A stretch of DNA of 64,000 nt from an uncultured Eubacteriales bacterium (GCA_905198865.1 CAJKEB010000001.1:1-64000); one strand, 5' to 3'. Positions 26,941 through 36,709 are shown, numbered from the stretch's first letter. A program made the numbers and translations. Notes: generated from the sequence alone by a model not told the origin.

Positions 26941-26969
26941 TTGCACAAAATTTACTCTTGTGGTAAAAT
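26941..26969 (+). promoter_or_regulatory. pgi promoter
   Basis: TTGCAC, 17 bases, TAAAAT preceded by TGG, about 50 bases upstream of pgi. Confidence 0.6.
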
Positions 26970-27020
26970 AATTACCAGTGAAAATTAATAAAATTTTATA
27001 TAAAAAAGGAGAAAATACCT

Positions 27021-28358
27021 ATGTCAAAGAATGTAACTTTTAATTATCAAAGAGCATTGGACTTTTTTGCTCAGGACGAAATTGATAACATGCAGGCTCA
27101 GATTGAAGCAGTTGACAAAGTTCTTATGGAAAAGACCGGAGCCGGAAACGATTATTTAGGCTGGATTGATTTGCCGGTTAACTATGATAAGGACGAGTTT
27201 GCGAGAATCAAAGCCGCTGCCGAGAAGATCAGAAATGACAGTGATGTTTTGATTGTTGTAGGTATAGGCGGTTCATATCTCGGTGCAAAGGCGGCTGTAG
27301 ACTTCATCAACGGTCAGTTCTATAACTACAATGCTAAGCCGCAGATTATTTTTGCGGGAAATAACATCAGTCCTAACTACTTAAATGATGTTTTAAAGAC
27401 AATCGAAGGCAAGGAAGTTTCTGTAAATATTATTTCAAAGTCGGGCACAACGACAGAGCCGGCTATCGCTTTCAGAATTTTTAAGAATTATCTTGAAGAA
27501 AAGTACGGCAAGGAAGGTGCAAAAGACAGAATTTATGCTACAACCGACAAAGCAAAGGGCGCTCTCAAAAATCTCGCCGATACTGAAGGATATCAGACGT
27601 TTGTAGTTCCGGACGATGTTGGCGGAAGATTTTCTGTTTTGACAGCAGTAGGTCTGCTTCCGATTGCTGTTTCAGGCGCTGATATTGACGCTATGATGCA
27701 GGGCGCTGCTGATGCAAGAGAATTGTACAGCAAGCCATGCCTTAAGGAAAACGAGTGCTATCAGTATGCCGCAATCAGAAATATTCTTCATCAGAAGGGC
27801 AAGAATATTGAAATGCTCGTAAACTATGAGCCTGAACTTCAGTATTTCATCGAGTGGTGGAAACAGCTTTACGGCGAGAGTGAGGGCAAGGACAAGAAGG
27901 GAATTTTCCCGGCAGGCGCTTGCTTCTCAACAGACCTTCATTCAATGGGGCAGTATATTCAGGATGGTATGAGACAGCTGTTTGAGACCGTGCTTTATGT
28001 TAAGAATTCTAAGTCAGACATTGCTATGACAGAGGATAAGGACAATGTTGACGGACTTAACTTCCTGACTGGCAAGACAATGGATTTTGTTAATAAGAAA
28101 GCGTTTGAAGGTACGCTTTTGGCACACAACGACGGCGGTGTTCCGAACCTCATTATTGAGCTTGAAAAGCTTGACGAGTATACATTCGGTCAGCTTGTAT
28201 ACTTCTTTGAAAAGGCCTGCGGTATCAGCGGTTATTTGCTCGGCGTAAATCCGTTCAATCAGCCGGGTGTTGAAAGCTACAAGAAGAATATGTTTGCTCT
28301 TCTCGGAAAGCCCGGATATGAAGCTGATAAGGAAGCGCTTGAGGCAAGACTGAAATAA
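27021..28358 (+). CDS. pgi: Glucose-6-phosphate isomerase
   Basis: Interconverts glucose-6-P and fructose-6-P in glycolysis. Motifs: GIGGSYLGAKA (about residue 82), the sugar-phosphate site SKSGTTTEPA (about 140) and the C-terminal LGVNPFNQPGVESYK containing the conserved Gln and Lys. The 445-residue length is the short form common in Firmicutes. Monocistronic with AAAAGGAG upstream. Confidence 0.96.
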   Translation: MSKNVTFNYQRALDFFAQDEIDNMQAQIEAVDKVLMEKTGAGNDYLGWIDLPVNYDKDEFARIKAAAEKIRNDSDVLIVVGIGGSYLGAKAAVDFINGQFYNYNAKPQIIFAGNNISPNYLNDVLKTIEGKEVSVNIISKSGTTTEPAIAFRIFKNYLEEKYGKEGAKDRIYATTDKAKGALKNLADTEGYQTFVVPDDVGGRFSVLTAVGLLPIAVSGADIDAMMQGAADARELYSKPCLKENECYQYAAIRNILHQKGKNIEMLVNYEPELQYFIEWWKQLYGESEGKDKKGIFPAGACFSTDLHSMGQYIQDGMRQLFETVLYVKNSKSDIAMTEDKDNVDGLNFLTGKTMDFVNKKAFEGTLLAHNDGGVPNLIIELEKLDEYTFGQLVYFFEKACGISGYLLGVNPFNQPGVESYKKNMFALLGKPGYEADKEALEARLK

Positions 28359-28425
28359 TTGATGTAATATTTATGAATTTACTTTAAGTATTTTGTAAAT
28401 ATTTATTATATTTTTCAAAAAAGGC

Positions 28426-28454
28426 TTGTGTAATTTAATATATTGTGATATAAT
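28426..28454 (+). promoter_or_regulatory. Promoter of the small P-loop gene
   Basis: TTGTGT, 17 bases, TATAAT (28449-28454). About 100 bases upstream of the start at 28557, leaving a leader with no recognised element. Confidence 0.6.
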
Positions 28455-28556
28455 ATCAGTAATTAAAACGATGGAATTGTATTTGGTATTGAGTTGTTAT
28501 ATTTTGAATAAGCGCAATACCTGTTATGCTACATCAAGGAAAGGCGGTAGACTAAA

Positions 28557-28970
28557 ATGATAAAAATACATATCGGTTTAAAGGGCAGCGGTAAGACAAA
28601 AAAGCTGATTGAGGCTGTAAATGCTGCTGTAAATGTTGAAAATGGTAATGTTGTCTGCATCACTGACGGCAATCGTCTTATGCACGATCTGGACAGAAAA
28701 GTCAGAATGATTAATACAGAAGATTTCAGCGTCAAGAATTTTGATATGTTTGAAGGTATGATTTGCGGCTTGATTGCTCAGGATTATGATATTACCCATG
28801 TATTTATCGACAGTGTGTTCAAGAGCGTTCCGAGCGGTGATATGACATCTATTGAAGGATTCATTGCTGATTTGGAAAAACTCGAAGATAAATTTAACGT
28901 TTCATTCACAATGATGGTTAGCGCAGAGGCTTCGACAGCCGGTCCTAATGTTGAAAAATACATTGATTAA
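28557..28970 (+). CDS. Small P-loop NTPase-like protein, unknown function
   Basis: 137 residues starting with Walker A GLKGSGKT (7-14) and a Walker B-like ITHVFIDSV (about 79-87). The size and layout resemble a minimal RecA- or thymidine-kinase-like nucleotide-binding core, but no TK zinc lasso or other family motif is present. AAAGGCGG ribosome site. Monocistronic between its own promoter and terminator. Function not recognised. Confidence 0.65.
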   Translation: MIKIHIGLKGSGKTKKLIEAVNAAVNVENGNVVCITDGNRLMHDLDRKVRMINTEDFSVKNFDMFEGMICGLIAQDYDITHVFIDSVFKSVPSGDMTSIEGFIADLEKLEDKFNVSFTMMVSAEASTAGPNVEKYID

Positions 28971-29047
28971 TTTTGGCTTTTAAGATATATGCGGCAAATT
29001 TTAATTGCCTCAAATGTTGACAGAATTAATATTTTGTGTTATTTTAT

Positions 29048-29080
29048 AGAGGCTGTGAGTTTCACAGCCTCTATTTGTTT
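29048..29080 (+). terminator. Rho-independent terminator
   Basis: A perfect 11-bp stem (29048-29058 with 29062-29072), loop GTT, then ATTTGTTT. It ends the small P-loop gene. Confidence 0.8.
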
Positions 29081-29132
29081 ATTATTTTATGATAGTTCTT
29101 GTTTGAGAATTTGAATTGAAAGGTATGATAGT

Positions 29133-30629
29133 ATGAAGTATATCAGTACAAGAGATAAGAGTTTGAAATTGAGTTCTGCCGAAGCTATTAAAAGAGGTTT
29201 ATCGGAGGACGGCGGTTTGTTTGTTCCGGAGGAGTTTCCGAAGATTACAAAAGCGGAAATAAATTCTTTGGTTGATAAGTCTTATATAGAGAGAGCAAAT
29301 TACATACTTGCGAAGTATTTAACGGATTTTACCAAAGAAGAAATCGCAATGTGTACAAACGGTGCATATGGCGGTGGAAAGTTTAGCAGTGAAAAAGTTG
29401 CTCCTGTTATAAAAATTAATGACAGCGAGTATATTCTTGAGCTGTGGCATGGCCCTACATGCGCGTTTAAGGACATGGCTCTTCAAATTCTTCCGCACTT
29501 TATGACAACTTCTATGAAGAAAACAGGCGAGGATAAGACAATTGTGATCTTGGTTGCAACCTCAGGTGACACAGGTAAGGCTGCTCTTGAAGGCTTTAAA
29601 GATGTTGATGGCACAAAGATTATAGTATTCTATCCCAGCGAAGGTGTCAGCGATATTCAGAAGCTTCAAATGGTTACGCAAAGCGGTAATAACGTTTGTG
29701 TTGAAGGTATTAACGGTAATTTTGACGATGCGCAAAACGGTGTTAAGAAGATTTTCACTGACGCTGATCTTGGGGCTGAGCTTGAAAAGAACGGATACGC
29801 TTTCTCATCGGCTAATTCAATAAACTGGGGTCGTCTTGTGCCTCAGATAGTTTACTATATTTCGGCATACTGTGATATGATTGAAGGCGGCGAAATTAAA
29901 AATGGCGATAAGATCAATGTTTGCGTACCTACCGGTAATTTCGGTAATATTCTTGCTGCTTATTATGCAAAGAAGATGGGACTGCCGATTAATAAACTGA
30001 TTTGTGCGTCGAATAAGAATGATGTTCTCACCGACTTCATCAGAACCGGTGAATATAATAAAAACAGAGATTTCTATCAGACAGTTTCTCCGTCAATGGA
30101 TATTCTTATTTCAAGCAATCTCGAAAGACTATTGTTTGATATTTCCGGAAACGATGACAAGAAAATCAGCAAGATGATGTCAGACCTTTCCAAGAAGGGT
30201 CAGTATAAACTTACCAAGACGCTGCATAATAAAATCACTAATCTGTTCTGGGGTGGATGCTGTGATGATTACTTCACTAAAGAACAGATTTGGAAAACAT
30301 TCGCTGAAGATGATTATACTCTTGACACTCATACAGCGGTTGCTGTCGATGTATACAAGCAATATATTTCCGAGACGGGCGATATGACAAAGACAATTAT
30401 CGCATCAACCGCAAGTCCGTTTAAGTTCAACAGCTCGGTTCTTTCCGCTTTAGGCGTTGAGACAAACGGTAAGTCTGAGTTTGAGCTTTTGGAATATTTA
30501 AAAGAAAAGAGCGATATGGATATTCCTAAGTCTTTGGCAGAACTTAAGAATAAAAAAATCAGATTTGACGAAGTTATCGATACCGATGAAATGGTAAGTT
30601 CAATAAAAGAGACATTAAAGATTAAATAA
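29133..30629 (+). CDS. thrC: Threonine synthase
   Basis: A PLP enzyme converting O-phosphohomoserine to threonine. The PLP lysine is in CAFKDMAL (about K113), and the SGDTGKAAL loop and CVPTGNFGNI phosphate-binding motif are clear. The 498-residue length fits the longer (fungal/enterobacterial-type) ThrC with an N-terminal insertion found in Clostridia. Single gene; no T-box leader recognised in the 60 bases upstream. Confidence 0.95.
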   Translation: MKYISTRDKSLKLSSAEAIKRGLSEDGGLFVPEEFPKITKAEINSLVDKSYIERANYILAKYLTDFTKEEIAMCTNGAYGGGKFSSEKVAPVIKINDSEYILELWHGPTCAFKDMALQILPHFMTTSMKKTGEDKTIVILVATSGDTGKAALEGFKDVDGTKIIVFYPSEGVSDIQKLQMVTQSGNNVCVEGINGNFDDAQNGVKKIFTDADLGAELEKNGYAFSSANSINWGRLVPQIVYYISAYCDMIEGGEIKNGDKINVCVPTGNFGNILAAYYAKKMGLPINKLICASNKNDVLTDFIRTGEYNKNRDFYQTVSPSMDILISSNLERLLFDISGNDDKKISKMMSDLSKKGQYKLTKTLHNKITNLFWGGCCDDYFTKEQIWKTFAEDDYTLDTHTAVAVDVYKQYISETGDMTKTIIASTASPFKFNSSVLSALGVETNGKSEFELLEYLKEKSDMDIPKSLAELKNKKIRFDEVIDTDEMVSSIKETLKIK

Positions 30630-30649
30630 TATTGGACTTGGAGAATTTC

Positions 30650-30683
30650 AAACGGCTGTCTCATAAATGGGAGACAGCCGTTT
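30650..30683 (+). terminator. Terminator after thrC
   Basis: A 13-bp stem (30650-30662 with 30671-30683) and an 8-base loop. The T-run begins only after nine bases (GGTTTTTG), so strength on plus is uncertain; it may serve the convergent DUF1540 gene too. Confidence 0.65.
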
Positions 30684-30723
30684 AGAATGGTTTTTGTAAT
30701 CTAATCGGAATTTGATGATTAAA

Positions 30724-30882
30724 TTACTTGTTTGGCTTAAAGGTTACACATTCAGTGTCGCATGAACTGCAGCAGCTGCTTGTGCCGCCTACCTCGATTT
30801 TTGTAGCAGTACAAATATCTGCCGGAGCATGGTATTCGCAATCTTTAACCCTGCAAACTATTTCTGTGCTTCTGTTATCCAT
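30724..30882 (-). CDS. DUF1540 domain protein
   Basis: A 52-residue Cys-rich protein. Cysteines in VCRVKDCEYH, DICTA and the CCSSCDTEC block match DUF1540, small Clostridia/Bacilli proteins thought to bind a metal. ATG 30882 follows GGAGGAAT; a longer reading from 30975 lacks a site. Role unknown; often abundant in sporulating Firmicutes. Confidence 0.8.
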   Translation of the reverse strand: MDNRSTEIVCRVKDCEYHAPADICTATKIEVGGTSSCCSSCDTECVTFKPNK

Positions 30883-31027
30883 AATGAAATTCCTCCTTTC
30901 GTTCTCGAAAATAGTATAACCGATTGTTAAACTAATATTCAGCTTATATAATTGGAAATATTTTCTATATTTCATTTTATGTGTTAGTATTTAAAGAATT
31001 CTTTAAATAAATTTGTGAGGTGCGGCC

Positions 31028-31723
31028 ATGGCAATATTTGCTATTTCAGATTTGCATTTACCTTTAAGTGTAAACAAACCGATGAATGTATTCAGCCCAA
31101 AGTGGGACAATTATGTCGAAAGACTTAAAGAAAACTGGCAGAAAATTGTCGGTCCCGATGACATAGTTATTATGCCGGGTGATATTTCATGGGCAACTTA
31201 TCTTGAAGATTCTGCTGCGGATTTTGAACATATAAACAATCTAAACGGCAGAAAAGTAATACTAAAGGGTAATCACGACTATTGGTGGACAACCATGAAC
31301 AAGCTCAATAAATTTATGTCTGAGCATGGTTTTAACAGTATTGAATTTGTCCATAATACTGCGGTGATGTATGGCAGCACGGCGATTTGCGGAACACGCG
31401 GCTGGAATATAGCTCATGAAGATTCAAGCGACGATGACAAGAAAATATTTATGCGTGAAAAACAGAGAATGATTCTCTCGCTCGAAGAGGCAAAGCGTAA
31501 GAAAGCAAAAGAGATTATTGTGGCTATGCACTATCCGCCGGTTGAAAAGGGCGGTTTAAATTTCGATTTTATTGAGATAATGAAACAGTACGGAGTAAAA
31601 AAATGTATATACGGTCACTTGCATGCCGCTGCACAGAGCTATGCGTGCCAGGGTGATGTACACGGTGTTAATCTTTCGTTGGTTTCGTGCGATTATCTCA
31701 ATTTTATTCCGAAATTAATTTAG
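31028..31723 (+). CDS. Metallophosphoesterase (calcineurin-like)
   Basis: 231 residues with the full calcineurin-like signature: ISDLHLP, MPGDISW, LKGNHDYWW, AMHYPP and GHLH, i.e. all two-metal ligands. Substrate is unknown; the group includes clostridial stand-alone phosphodiesterases. Single gene with AGGTGCGG upstream. Confidence 0.85.
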   Translation: MAIFAISDLHLPLSVNKPMNVFSPKWDNYVERLKENWQKIVGPDDIVIMPGDISWATYLEDSAADFEHINNLNGRKVILKGNHDYWWTTMNKLNKFMSEHGFNSIEFVHNTAVMYGSTAICGTRGWNIAHEDSSDDDKKIFMREKQRMILSLEEAKRKKAKEIIVAMHYPPVEKGGLNFDFIEIMKQYGVKKCIYGHLHAAAQSYACQGDVHGVNLSLVSCDYLNFIPKLI

Positions 31724-31763
31724 ATTTTTGTTAAAAGTTACATGGAATTTTTTCTGAAAACGC

Positions 31764-31792
31764 TTGTTTATCAGGGTTAGTTATGGTATAAT
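31764..31792 (+). promoter_or_regulatory. Promoter of tig-clpP-clpX
   Basis: TTGTTT, 17 bases, TATAAT (31787-31792) with an extended -10 (TGG). Confidence 0.7.
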
Positions 31793-31837
31793 TTTAAAAT
31801 ATGTTAAGATAAAATAAACATAGTGAGGTAAATTGAA

Positions 31838-33118
31838 ATGGGTAATGTAGAGAAATTGGAAAATAACACAGTAAGCTTTGAGTTCTCAGTTTCGCCTGAG
31901 AAGTTTGAAGAAGCAGTTCAGAAGTCCTACAAAAAGAATGTTAAGAAGATTAATATTCCGGGCTTCAGAAAGGGAAAGGCTCCGAGAATTCTTATTGAAA
32001 AGACTTACGGCAAGGAAATCTTTTATGAGGATGCTATTAACTTTGTTCTTCCCGATGCATATGATAAAGCAGTAGAGGAAAACGGCATCAGTCCTGTCGC
32101 TCAGCCGGAGATTGACCTTAAGAGCGAGCAGATAGATCCTGAAAAGGATATTGTTTTCACAGCGAAGGTTGTAGTTAAGCCTGAATTTGAACTTGGCGAA
32201 TATAAAGGCGTCAAGGTTGAAAAGCCTGTATTCACCACATCAGACGCAGATGTTGATGAAGAAATTGACAAGATCAGAGAGAGAAATTCAAGACTTGTTC
32301 CTGTCGAAGACAGACCGGTTCAGGCTGATGATATTGCAAATATTGATTTTGAAGGTTTTGTTGACGGCGTTGCCTTTGAAGGCGGCAAGGGTGAAGCCTT
32401 TGATTTGACAATCGGTTCAGGTCAGTTTATTCCCGGATTTGAAGACCAGCTCCTCGGTAAGAATGCCGGTGATGATGTTGATGTAAACGTTACTTTCCCT
32501 GAAGAGTATCATGCTGAAAATCTTGCGGGCAAAGACGCTGTTTTCAAAGTAAAGATTAACTCGATTAAGGTAAAAGAGCTTCCGGAAGCCGATGATGATT
32601 TTGCAATGGACGTCAGCGAATTTGACACATTTGCTGAATATAAAGCTGATGTTAAGGCAAAGCTTGATGAAGCAAATGAAGAAAAGACCAAGAATGAGAC
32701 AGAAAAGACTGTTGTTGACGCTGTATGTGACAATACTGAGATTGATATTCCTCATGAGATGATTGACGCACAGGTTGACACAATGGTCAGAGACATGGAT
32801 ATGCAGATGCGTTATCAGGGAATTGATCTTAATACTTATATGCAGTATACAGGTCAGACTCTTGATGCTATAAAAGTGCAGTATAAGCCTGAAGCTGAAA
32901 AACGTGTTAAGACAACTTTGGTTCTTGAAAAGGTTGCAGAGGTTGAAAGCCTTCAGGTAACTGATGATGAAATCGAAGCTGAGTATAAGAGCATAAGCGA
33001 TGACAACGGAATGAAGGTTGAAGATATCAAAAAGTACATTCCGATTGATGATGTAAAGGAACGCATCAAGGCTCAGAAAGCAATTCAATTCCTTGTTGAT
33101 AATGCTGACTTTGAGTAA
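31838..33118 (+). CDS. tig: Trigger factor
   Basis: A ribosome-bound chaperone. The N-terminal domain has the ribosome-docking loop GFRKGKAPR (about residues 44-52). The central FKBP-type prolyl isomerase domain is at about 150-245 (SGQFIPGFEDQLLG), then the helical C-terminal arms. The 426-residue length is standard. Followed by a hairpin, then clpP and clpX, a classical order. Confidence 0.96.
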   Translation: MGNVEKLENNTVSFEFSVSPEKFEEAVQKSYKKNVKKINIPGFRKGKAPRILIEKTYGKEIFYEDAINFVLPDAYDKAVEENGISPVAQPEIDLKSEQIDPEKDIVFTAKVVVKPEFELGEYKGVKVEKPVFTTSDADVDEEIDKIRERNSRLVPVEDRPVQADDIANIDFEGFVDGVAFEGGKGEAFDLTIGSGQFIPGFEDQLLGKNAGDDVDVNVTFPEEYHAENLAGKDAVFKVKINSIKVKELPEADDDFAMDVSEFDTFAEYKADVKAKLDEANEEKTKNETEKTVVDAVCDNTEIDIPHEMIDAQVDTMVRDMDMQMRYQGIDLNTYMQYTGQTLDAIKVQYKPEAEKRVKTTLVLEKVAEVESLQVTDDEIEAEYKSISDDNGMKVEDIKKYIPIDDVKERIKAQKAIQFLVDNADFE

Positions 33119-33149
33119 TATTTGAAATATTGTGACATATTGTGACGTT

Positions 33150-33178
33150 AAGGTTGATTTGTCTTTCAAATCAACCTT
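33150..33178 (+). terminator. Terminator/attenuator between tig and clpP
   Basis: A perfect 12-bp stem (33150-33161 with 33167-33178), then ATATGTCATTTT. The weak T-run suggests partial readthrough into clpP. Confidence 0.6.
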
Positions 33179-33225
33179 ATATGTCATTTTAGAGATAACA
33201 TAATTTTTGAATTGGAGGTAATTAT

Positions 33226-33831
33226 ATGAGTAGTGAAATTATTAAAAACAGCAGTTTGGTTCCTTATGTTATTGAACAGACCGGACATGGCGAGCGTTCA
33301 TATGACATCTTTTCGAGACTTTTAAAAGACAGAATTATTTTCTTGTCTGATGAGGTAAACGACGCTACTGCAAGTTTGGTAGTTGCGCAGCTTCTGTTTC
33401 TTGACAGTGAAGATCCGGATAAGGATATAAATCTTTATATCAACAGTCCCGGCGGTTCTGTAACGGCAGGTATGGCGATTTATGATACAATGCAGTACAC
33501 AAAGGCTGACGTATCTACCATCTGCGTTGGTATGGCTGCGTCAATGGGAGCATTTTTGCTGTCATCGGGTGCAAAGGGCAAGAGATTTGCTCTGCCTAAC
33601 AGTGAAATTATGATTCACCAGCCTCTCGGCGGCGTTCAGGGTCAGGCGACCGATATGAAAATTCATGTTGAAAGAATGCTTAAAATAAAAGAAAACCTCA
33701 ACAAAATTTTGAGCGAGAATACCGGTCAGCCCCTTGATATTATCAAGCGTGATACTGAAAGAGATAATTTCATGGATGCTCAGGAAGCTATGAAGTACGG
33801 ATTGATTGATAACATAGTAACCAAGCGTTAA
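33226..33831 (+). CDS. clpP: ATP-dependent Clp protease proteolytic subunit
   Basis: The self-compartmentalised serine protease subunit. The catalytic Ser lies in CVGMAASMGAFLL and the His in EIMIHQPLGG. The 201-residue length is normal. Works with the adjacent ClpX unfoldase. Confidence 0.97.
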   Translation: MSSEIIKNSSLVPYVIEQTGHGERSYDIFSRLLKDRIIFLSDEVNDATASLVVAQLLFLDSEDPDKDINLYINSPGGSVTAGMAIYDTMQYTKADVSTICVGMAASMGAFLLSSGAKGKRFALPNSEIMIHQPLGGVQGQATDMKIHVERMLKIKENLNKILSENTGQPLDIIKRDTERDNFMDAQEAMKYGLIDNIVTKR

Positions 33832-33858
33832 AATTTAAGTATATTTTGGAGGATTATT

Positions 33859-35124
33859 ATGCCCGAAAATACACAAAACAGGAATATTCATTGTTCGTTC
33901 TGCGGCAAAACGCGGGAGCAAGTCCGCAGAATTATTGAAGGTCCGTCTAATATTTTCATCTGCAACGAATGTGTGGAATTATGCAACGACCTTTTAAGCG
34001 ACGAATTTGATTTGGAGTCAAAAGATATAGAAAGTTTTGACGAGCTTCCAAAGCCGAAGGAGCTTCATAAGTTCCTTGATGAATATATCATTGGTCAGGA
34101 CGCTGCCAAAAAGGCGCTGTCTGTTGCGATTTACAATCACTATAAAAGAATTGAGACGGCGGCTGATAATGATAATACGGACGATGTTGAACTTCAGAAA
34201 AGTAATATTCTTATGATTGGGCCTACCGGTTCCGGCAAGACATTTTTGGCGCAGACAATGGCAAAGCGTTTGAAAGTTCCGTTTGTTATTGCTGACGCAA
34301 CCTCTCTTACAGAAGCCGGATATGTGGGTGAAGATGTTGAAAATATTCTGCTGAAGCTTATACAGGAGGCTGATTATGATATTGAGCTGGCTGAAAAGGG
34401 AATTATATATATAGATGAGGTAGATAAGATTTCAAGGAAATCTGAAAATCCATCTATAACTCGTGACGTAAGCGGTGAGGGTGTACAGCAGACATTACTT
34501 AAGATCCTCGAAGGTACAGTTGCCAATGTTCCGCCGAACGGTGGAAGAAAGCATCCGCATCAGGATTTTATTCAGATAGATACCAAAAACATCTTATTTA
34601 TTTGCGGCGGTGCATTTGAAGGTCTTGATAAGATAATCGAATCACGTATGACTGCCAAAACTGTTGGCTTCGGCGCAAAGATTGAAAGCAAAAAGGACCG
34701 CAACTGCGGCGATACGCTCAAAAACGTTATCCCGGAGGATCTAATTAAGTTTGGTATGATTCCTGAGCTCGTGGGTCGTCTGCCGATAGTCAGCACTTTG
34801 GATACGCTTAATCTTGAGGCGCTTAAGCGTATTTTCAGCGAACCCAAAAATGCTCTTCTCAAGCAATATAAGATGCTGCTTGAGATGGATAATGCTGAGC
34901 TTGAGTTTGAGGATGACGCGGTCACAGAGATTGCAAAAAAGGCTGTCGAACGTGAGACGGGCGCCCGTGGCTTACGAACTATAGTTGAAGATATTATGCT
35001 TGATATTATGTATGAGGTTCCGTCAATGCCCGACGCTGAAAAAGTCATTATCACAAAGGACTGTGTTTTGAAAAAAGGCGAACCGGTAATAATCCGTAAG
35101 AATACGAATACAAAATCTGCATAG
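33859..35124 (+). CDS. clpX: ATP-dependent Clp protease ATP-binding subunit ClpX
   Basis: An AAA+ unfoldase. The N-terminal C4 zinc domain (HCSFCGKTREQ with CNECVELC) recruits substrates. Walker A is GPTGSGKTFLAQ (about 117), Walker B IIYIDEVDKI, and the pore loop GYVGEDVE. The 421-residue length is standard. GGAGG upstream, 27 bases after clpP. Confidence 0.97.
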   Translation: MPENTQNRNIHCSFCGKTREQVRRIIEGPSNIFICNECVELCNDLLSDEFDLESKDIESFDELPKPKELHKFLDEYIIGQDAAKKALSVAIYNHYKRIETAADNDNTDDVELQKSNILMIGPTGSGKTFLAQTMAKRLKVPFVIADATSLTEAGYVGEDVENILLKLIQEADYDIELAEKGIIYIDEVDKISRKSENPSITRDVSGEGVQQTLLKILEGTVANVPPNGGRKHPHQDFIQIDTKNILFICGGAFEGLDKIIESRMTAKTVGFGAKIESKKDRNCGDTLKNVIPEDLIKFGMIPELVGRLPIVSTLDTLNLEALKRIFSEPKNALLKQYKMLLEMDNAELEFEDDAVTEIAKKAVERETGARGLRTIVEDIMLDIMYEVPSMPDAEKVIITKDCVLKKGEPVIIRKNTNTKSA

Positions 35125-35138
35125 TGATTAACATGTAA

Positions 35139-35164
35139 ATAACGGACGGTAATCCGTCCGTTAT
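35139..35164 (+). terminator. Terminator after clpX
   Basis: A perfect 11-bp stem (35139-35149 with 35154-35164), loop TAAT, then TTGCCTT. The T-run is weak. Confidence 0.65.
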
Positions 35165-35196
35165 TTGCCTTAGATAAAAAAATTGGAGTGAAGCGT

Positions 35197-35904
35197 GTGG
35201 CATTAATTAAATGTACTGATGTAAATTTGAGCTATGATGGTTTCAGAGTTGCTGAGAATATTACTTTTGAAATAAACAGCGGAGATTATTACAGCATTAT
35301 AGGCAGGAACGGCAGCGGAAAAAGCACTCTGCTTAAGGCACTGCTTAAATTAAAGCAGCCTGACTCTGGATCAATTGAATATTGCAGCGGTCTTCGTCAG
35401 TCGGATATCGGCTATCTTGCGCAGCAAACCCCGGTGCAGAAGGATTTTCCCGCATCTGTCGGCGAGGTGGTTCTTTCCGGATGCCTGAAAAGCGATAGAT
35501 TTAAGCCGTTTTATAATAAGAACGACAAAAGACTTGCCGAAGAAAAAATGTCGCTTCTCGGCATTACTGATATTAAAAACAAGTGCTTCCGTGAGCTCAG
35601 CGGCGGTCAGCAGCAGAGGGTTTTACTTGCGAGAGCCATGTGCGCTACTAAGAAAATATTGTTTCTCGACGAGCCTGTTACCGGCCTTGATCCTGTTGTA
35701 ACAACCGAGTTTTTTAATATAATTAATGAAATGCATAAGAACGGTGTTACTATTGTTATGGTATCCCATGACATTCATTGCGCCGTTAAGTATTCCAACC
35801 GAATTTTACACATGGACGGCGGAATTGCGTTTGATGGCACAGCACAGGAATATGTTCATTCCAAAGTCGGCACGCAGTTTATTGGAGGTCACAGACATGA
35901 TTGA
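35197..35904 (+). CDS. znuC: Metal ABC transporter ATP-binding protein (Zn/Mn type)
   Basis: The ATPase of a cluster A-I metal importer. Walker A GRNGSGKSTLL (about 36-46), signature LSGGQQQR and Walker B ILFLDEP. GTG 35197 is preferred (GGAG 8 bases upstream); an in-frame GTG at 35188 overlaps the site. Overlaps the permease by 8 bases. The metal could be Zn, Mn or Fe; ZnuC is the closest family name. No solute-binding protein gene is next to it. Confidence 0.85.
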   Translation: MALIKCTDVNLSYDGFRVAENITFEINSGDYYSIIGRNGSGKSTLLKALLKLKQPDSGSIEYCSGLRQSDIGYLAQQTPVQKDFPASVGEVVLSGCLKSDRFKPFYNKNDKRLAEEKMSLLGITDIKNKCFRELSGGQQQRVLLARAMCATKKILFLDEPVTGLDPVVTTEFFNIINEMHKNGVTIVMVSHDIHCAVKYSNRILHMDGGIAFDGTAQEYVHSKVGTQFIGGHRHD

Positions 35905-36709
35905 GACGTTACATATTATGTTTTCATATACGTTTATTGTCAGGGCGTTAATTGTCGGACTGCTTGTTTCGCTGTGCGCCGCACTTTTAGGGGTTAGTCT
36001 TGTGCTCAAGCGTTACTCAATGATTGGCGACGGACTGAGCCATGTTGGTTTTGGTGCAATTGCTGTTGCAACCGCATTTAATTGGGCTCCTATGGAATTT
36101 ACGATTCCCGTAGTTGTTATAGCGGCGTTTCTTTTGCTCAGAATAAGCGAAAACAGCAGTATTAAGGGCGACAGCGCAATAGCTGTTATCTCGACCGGAG
36201 CGCTTGCAATAGGAATTTTGGTTGCGTCAATGACGACAGGCATGAACACTGATATCAACAGTTATTTGTTTGGCAGTATTCTTGCGATGAATATGTCGGA
36301 CGTTGTTATGAGCATTGTTTTATCGCTTGTTGTGCTGCTACTTTTTGTGTTGTTCTATAACAAGATTTTTGCGGTTACTTTTGATGAAACTTTTGCAAAG
36401 GCTACCGGTATCAAAGCCGGCATATATAACATGCTGCTGGCTTTTTTGACTGCTATTACTATTGTACTTGGAATGAGAATGATGGGCGCGCTGCTGATAT
36501 CGAGTTTGATTATTTTCCCGGCGCTTTCGGCTATGCGTATTTGCAAACACTTTAAAACAGTAGTTTTTGTTTCGGCAATAATATCTGTCTTATGTTTTCT
36601 GGTCGGACTTATCGGTTCATACTTTTTCTCTACGCCGACCGGAGCAACAGTTGTTGTGCTGAATATTATAGTATTTATTATATTTTCTGTTATAGGAAAG
36701 ATAAGATAG
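35897..36709 (+). CDS. znuB: Metal ABC transporter permease (ABC-3 family)
   Basis: A 270-residue membrane protein with about eight helices. Typical ABC-3 pattern: MIGDGLSHVGFGAIA near the N-terminus and RMMGALLISSLIIFPALSA late in the protein. ATG 35897 follows GGAGGTC inside the end of znuC; longer upstream readings run inside znuC and are rejected. Confidence 0.87.
   Translation: MIETLHIMFSYTFIVRALIVGLLVSLCAALLGVSLVLKRYSMIGDGLSHVGFGAIAVATAFNWAPMEFTIPVVVIAAFLLLRISENSSIKGDSAIAVISTGALAIGILVASMTTGMNTDINSYLFGSILAMNMSDVVMSIVLSLVVLLLFVLFYNKIFAVTFDETFAKATGIKAGIYNMLLAFLTAITIVLGMRMMGALLISSLIIFPALSAMRICKHFKTVVFVSAIISVLCFLVGLIGSYFFSTPTGATVVVLNIIVFIIFSVIGKIR

Noticed and set aside
29080..29132. Threonine-responsive leader or T-box before thrC
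   Set aside because: Only about 60 bases between the previous terminator and the start, with no leader motif.
32417..33187. Long minus-strand reading frame (256 codons) across tig
   Set aside because: Lies antisense to a clear trigger factor gene, has no ribosome site and its sequence is a codon-bias mirror.
34572..35054. 160-codon minus-strand frame inside clpX
   Set aside because: Antisense shadow with Ser-rich low-complexity product; clpX is unambiguous.
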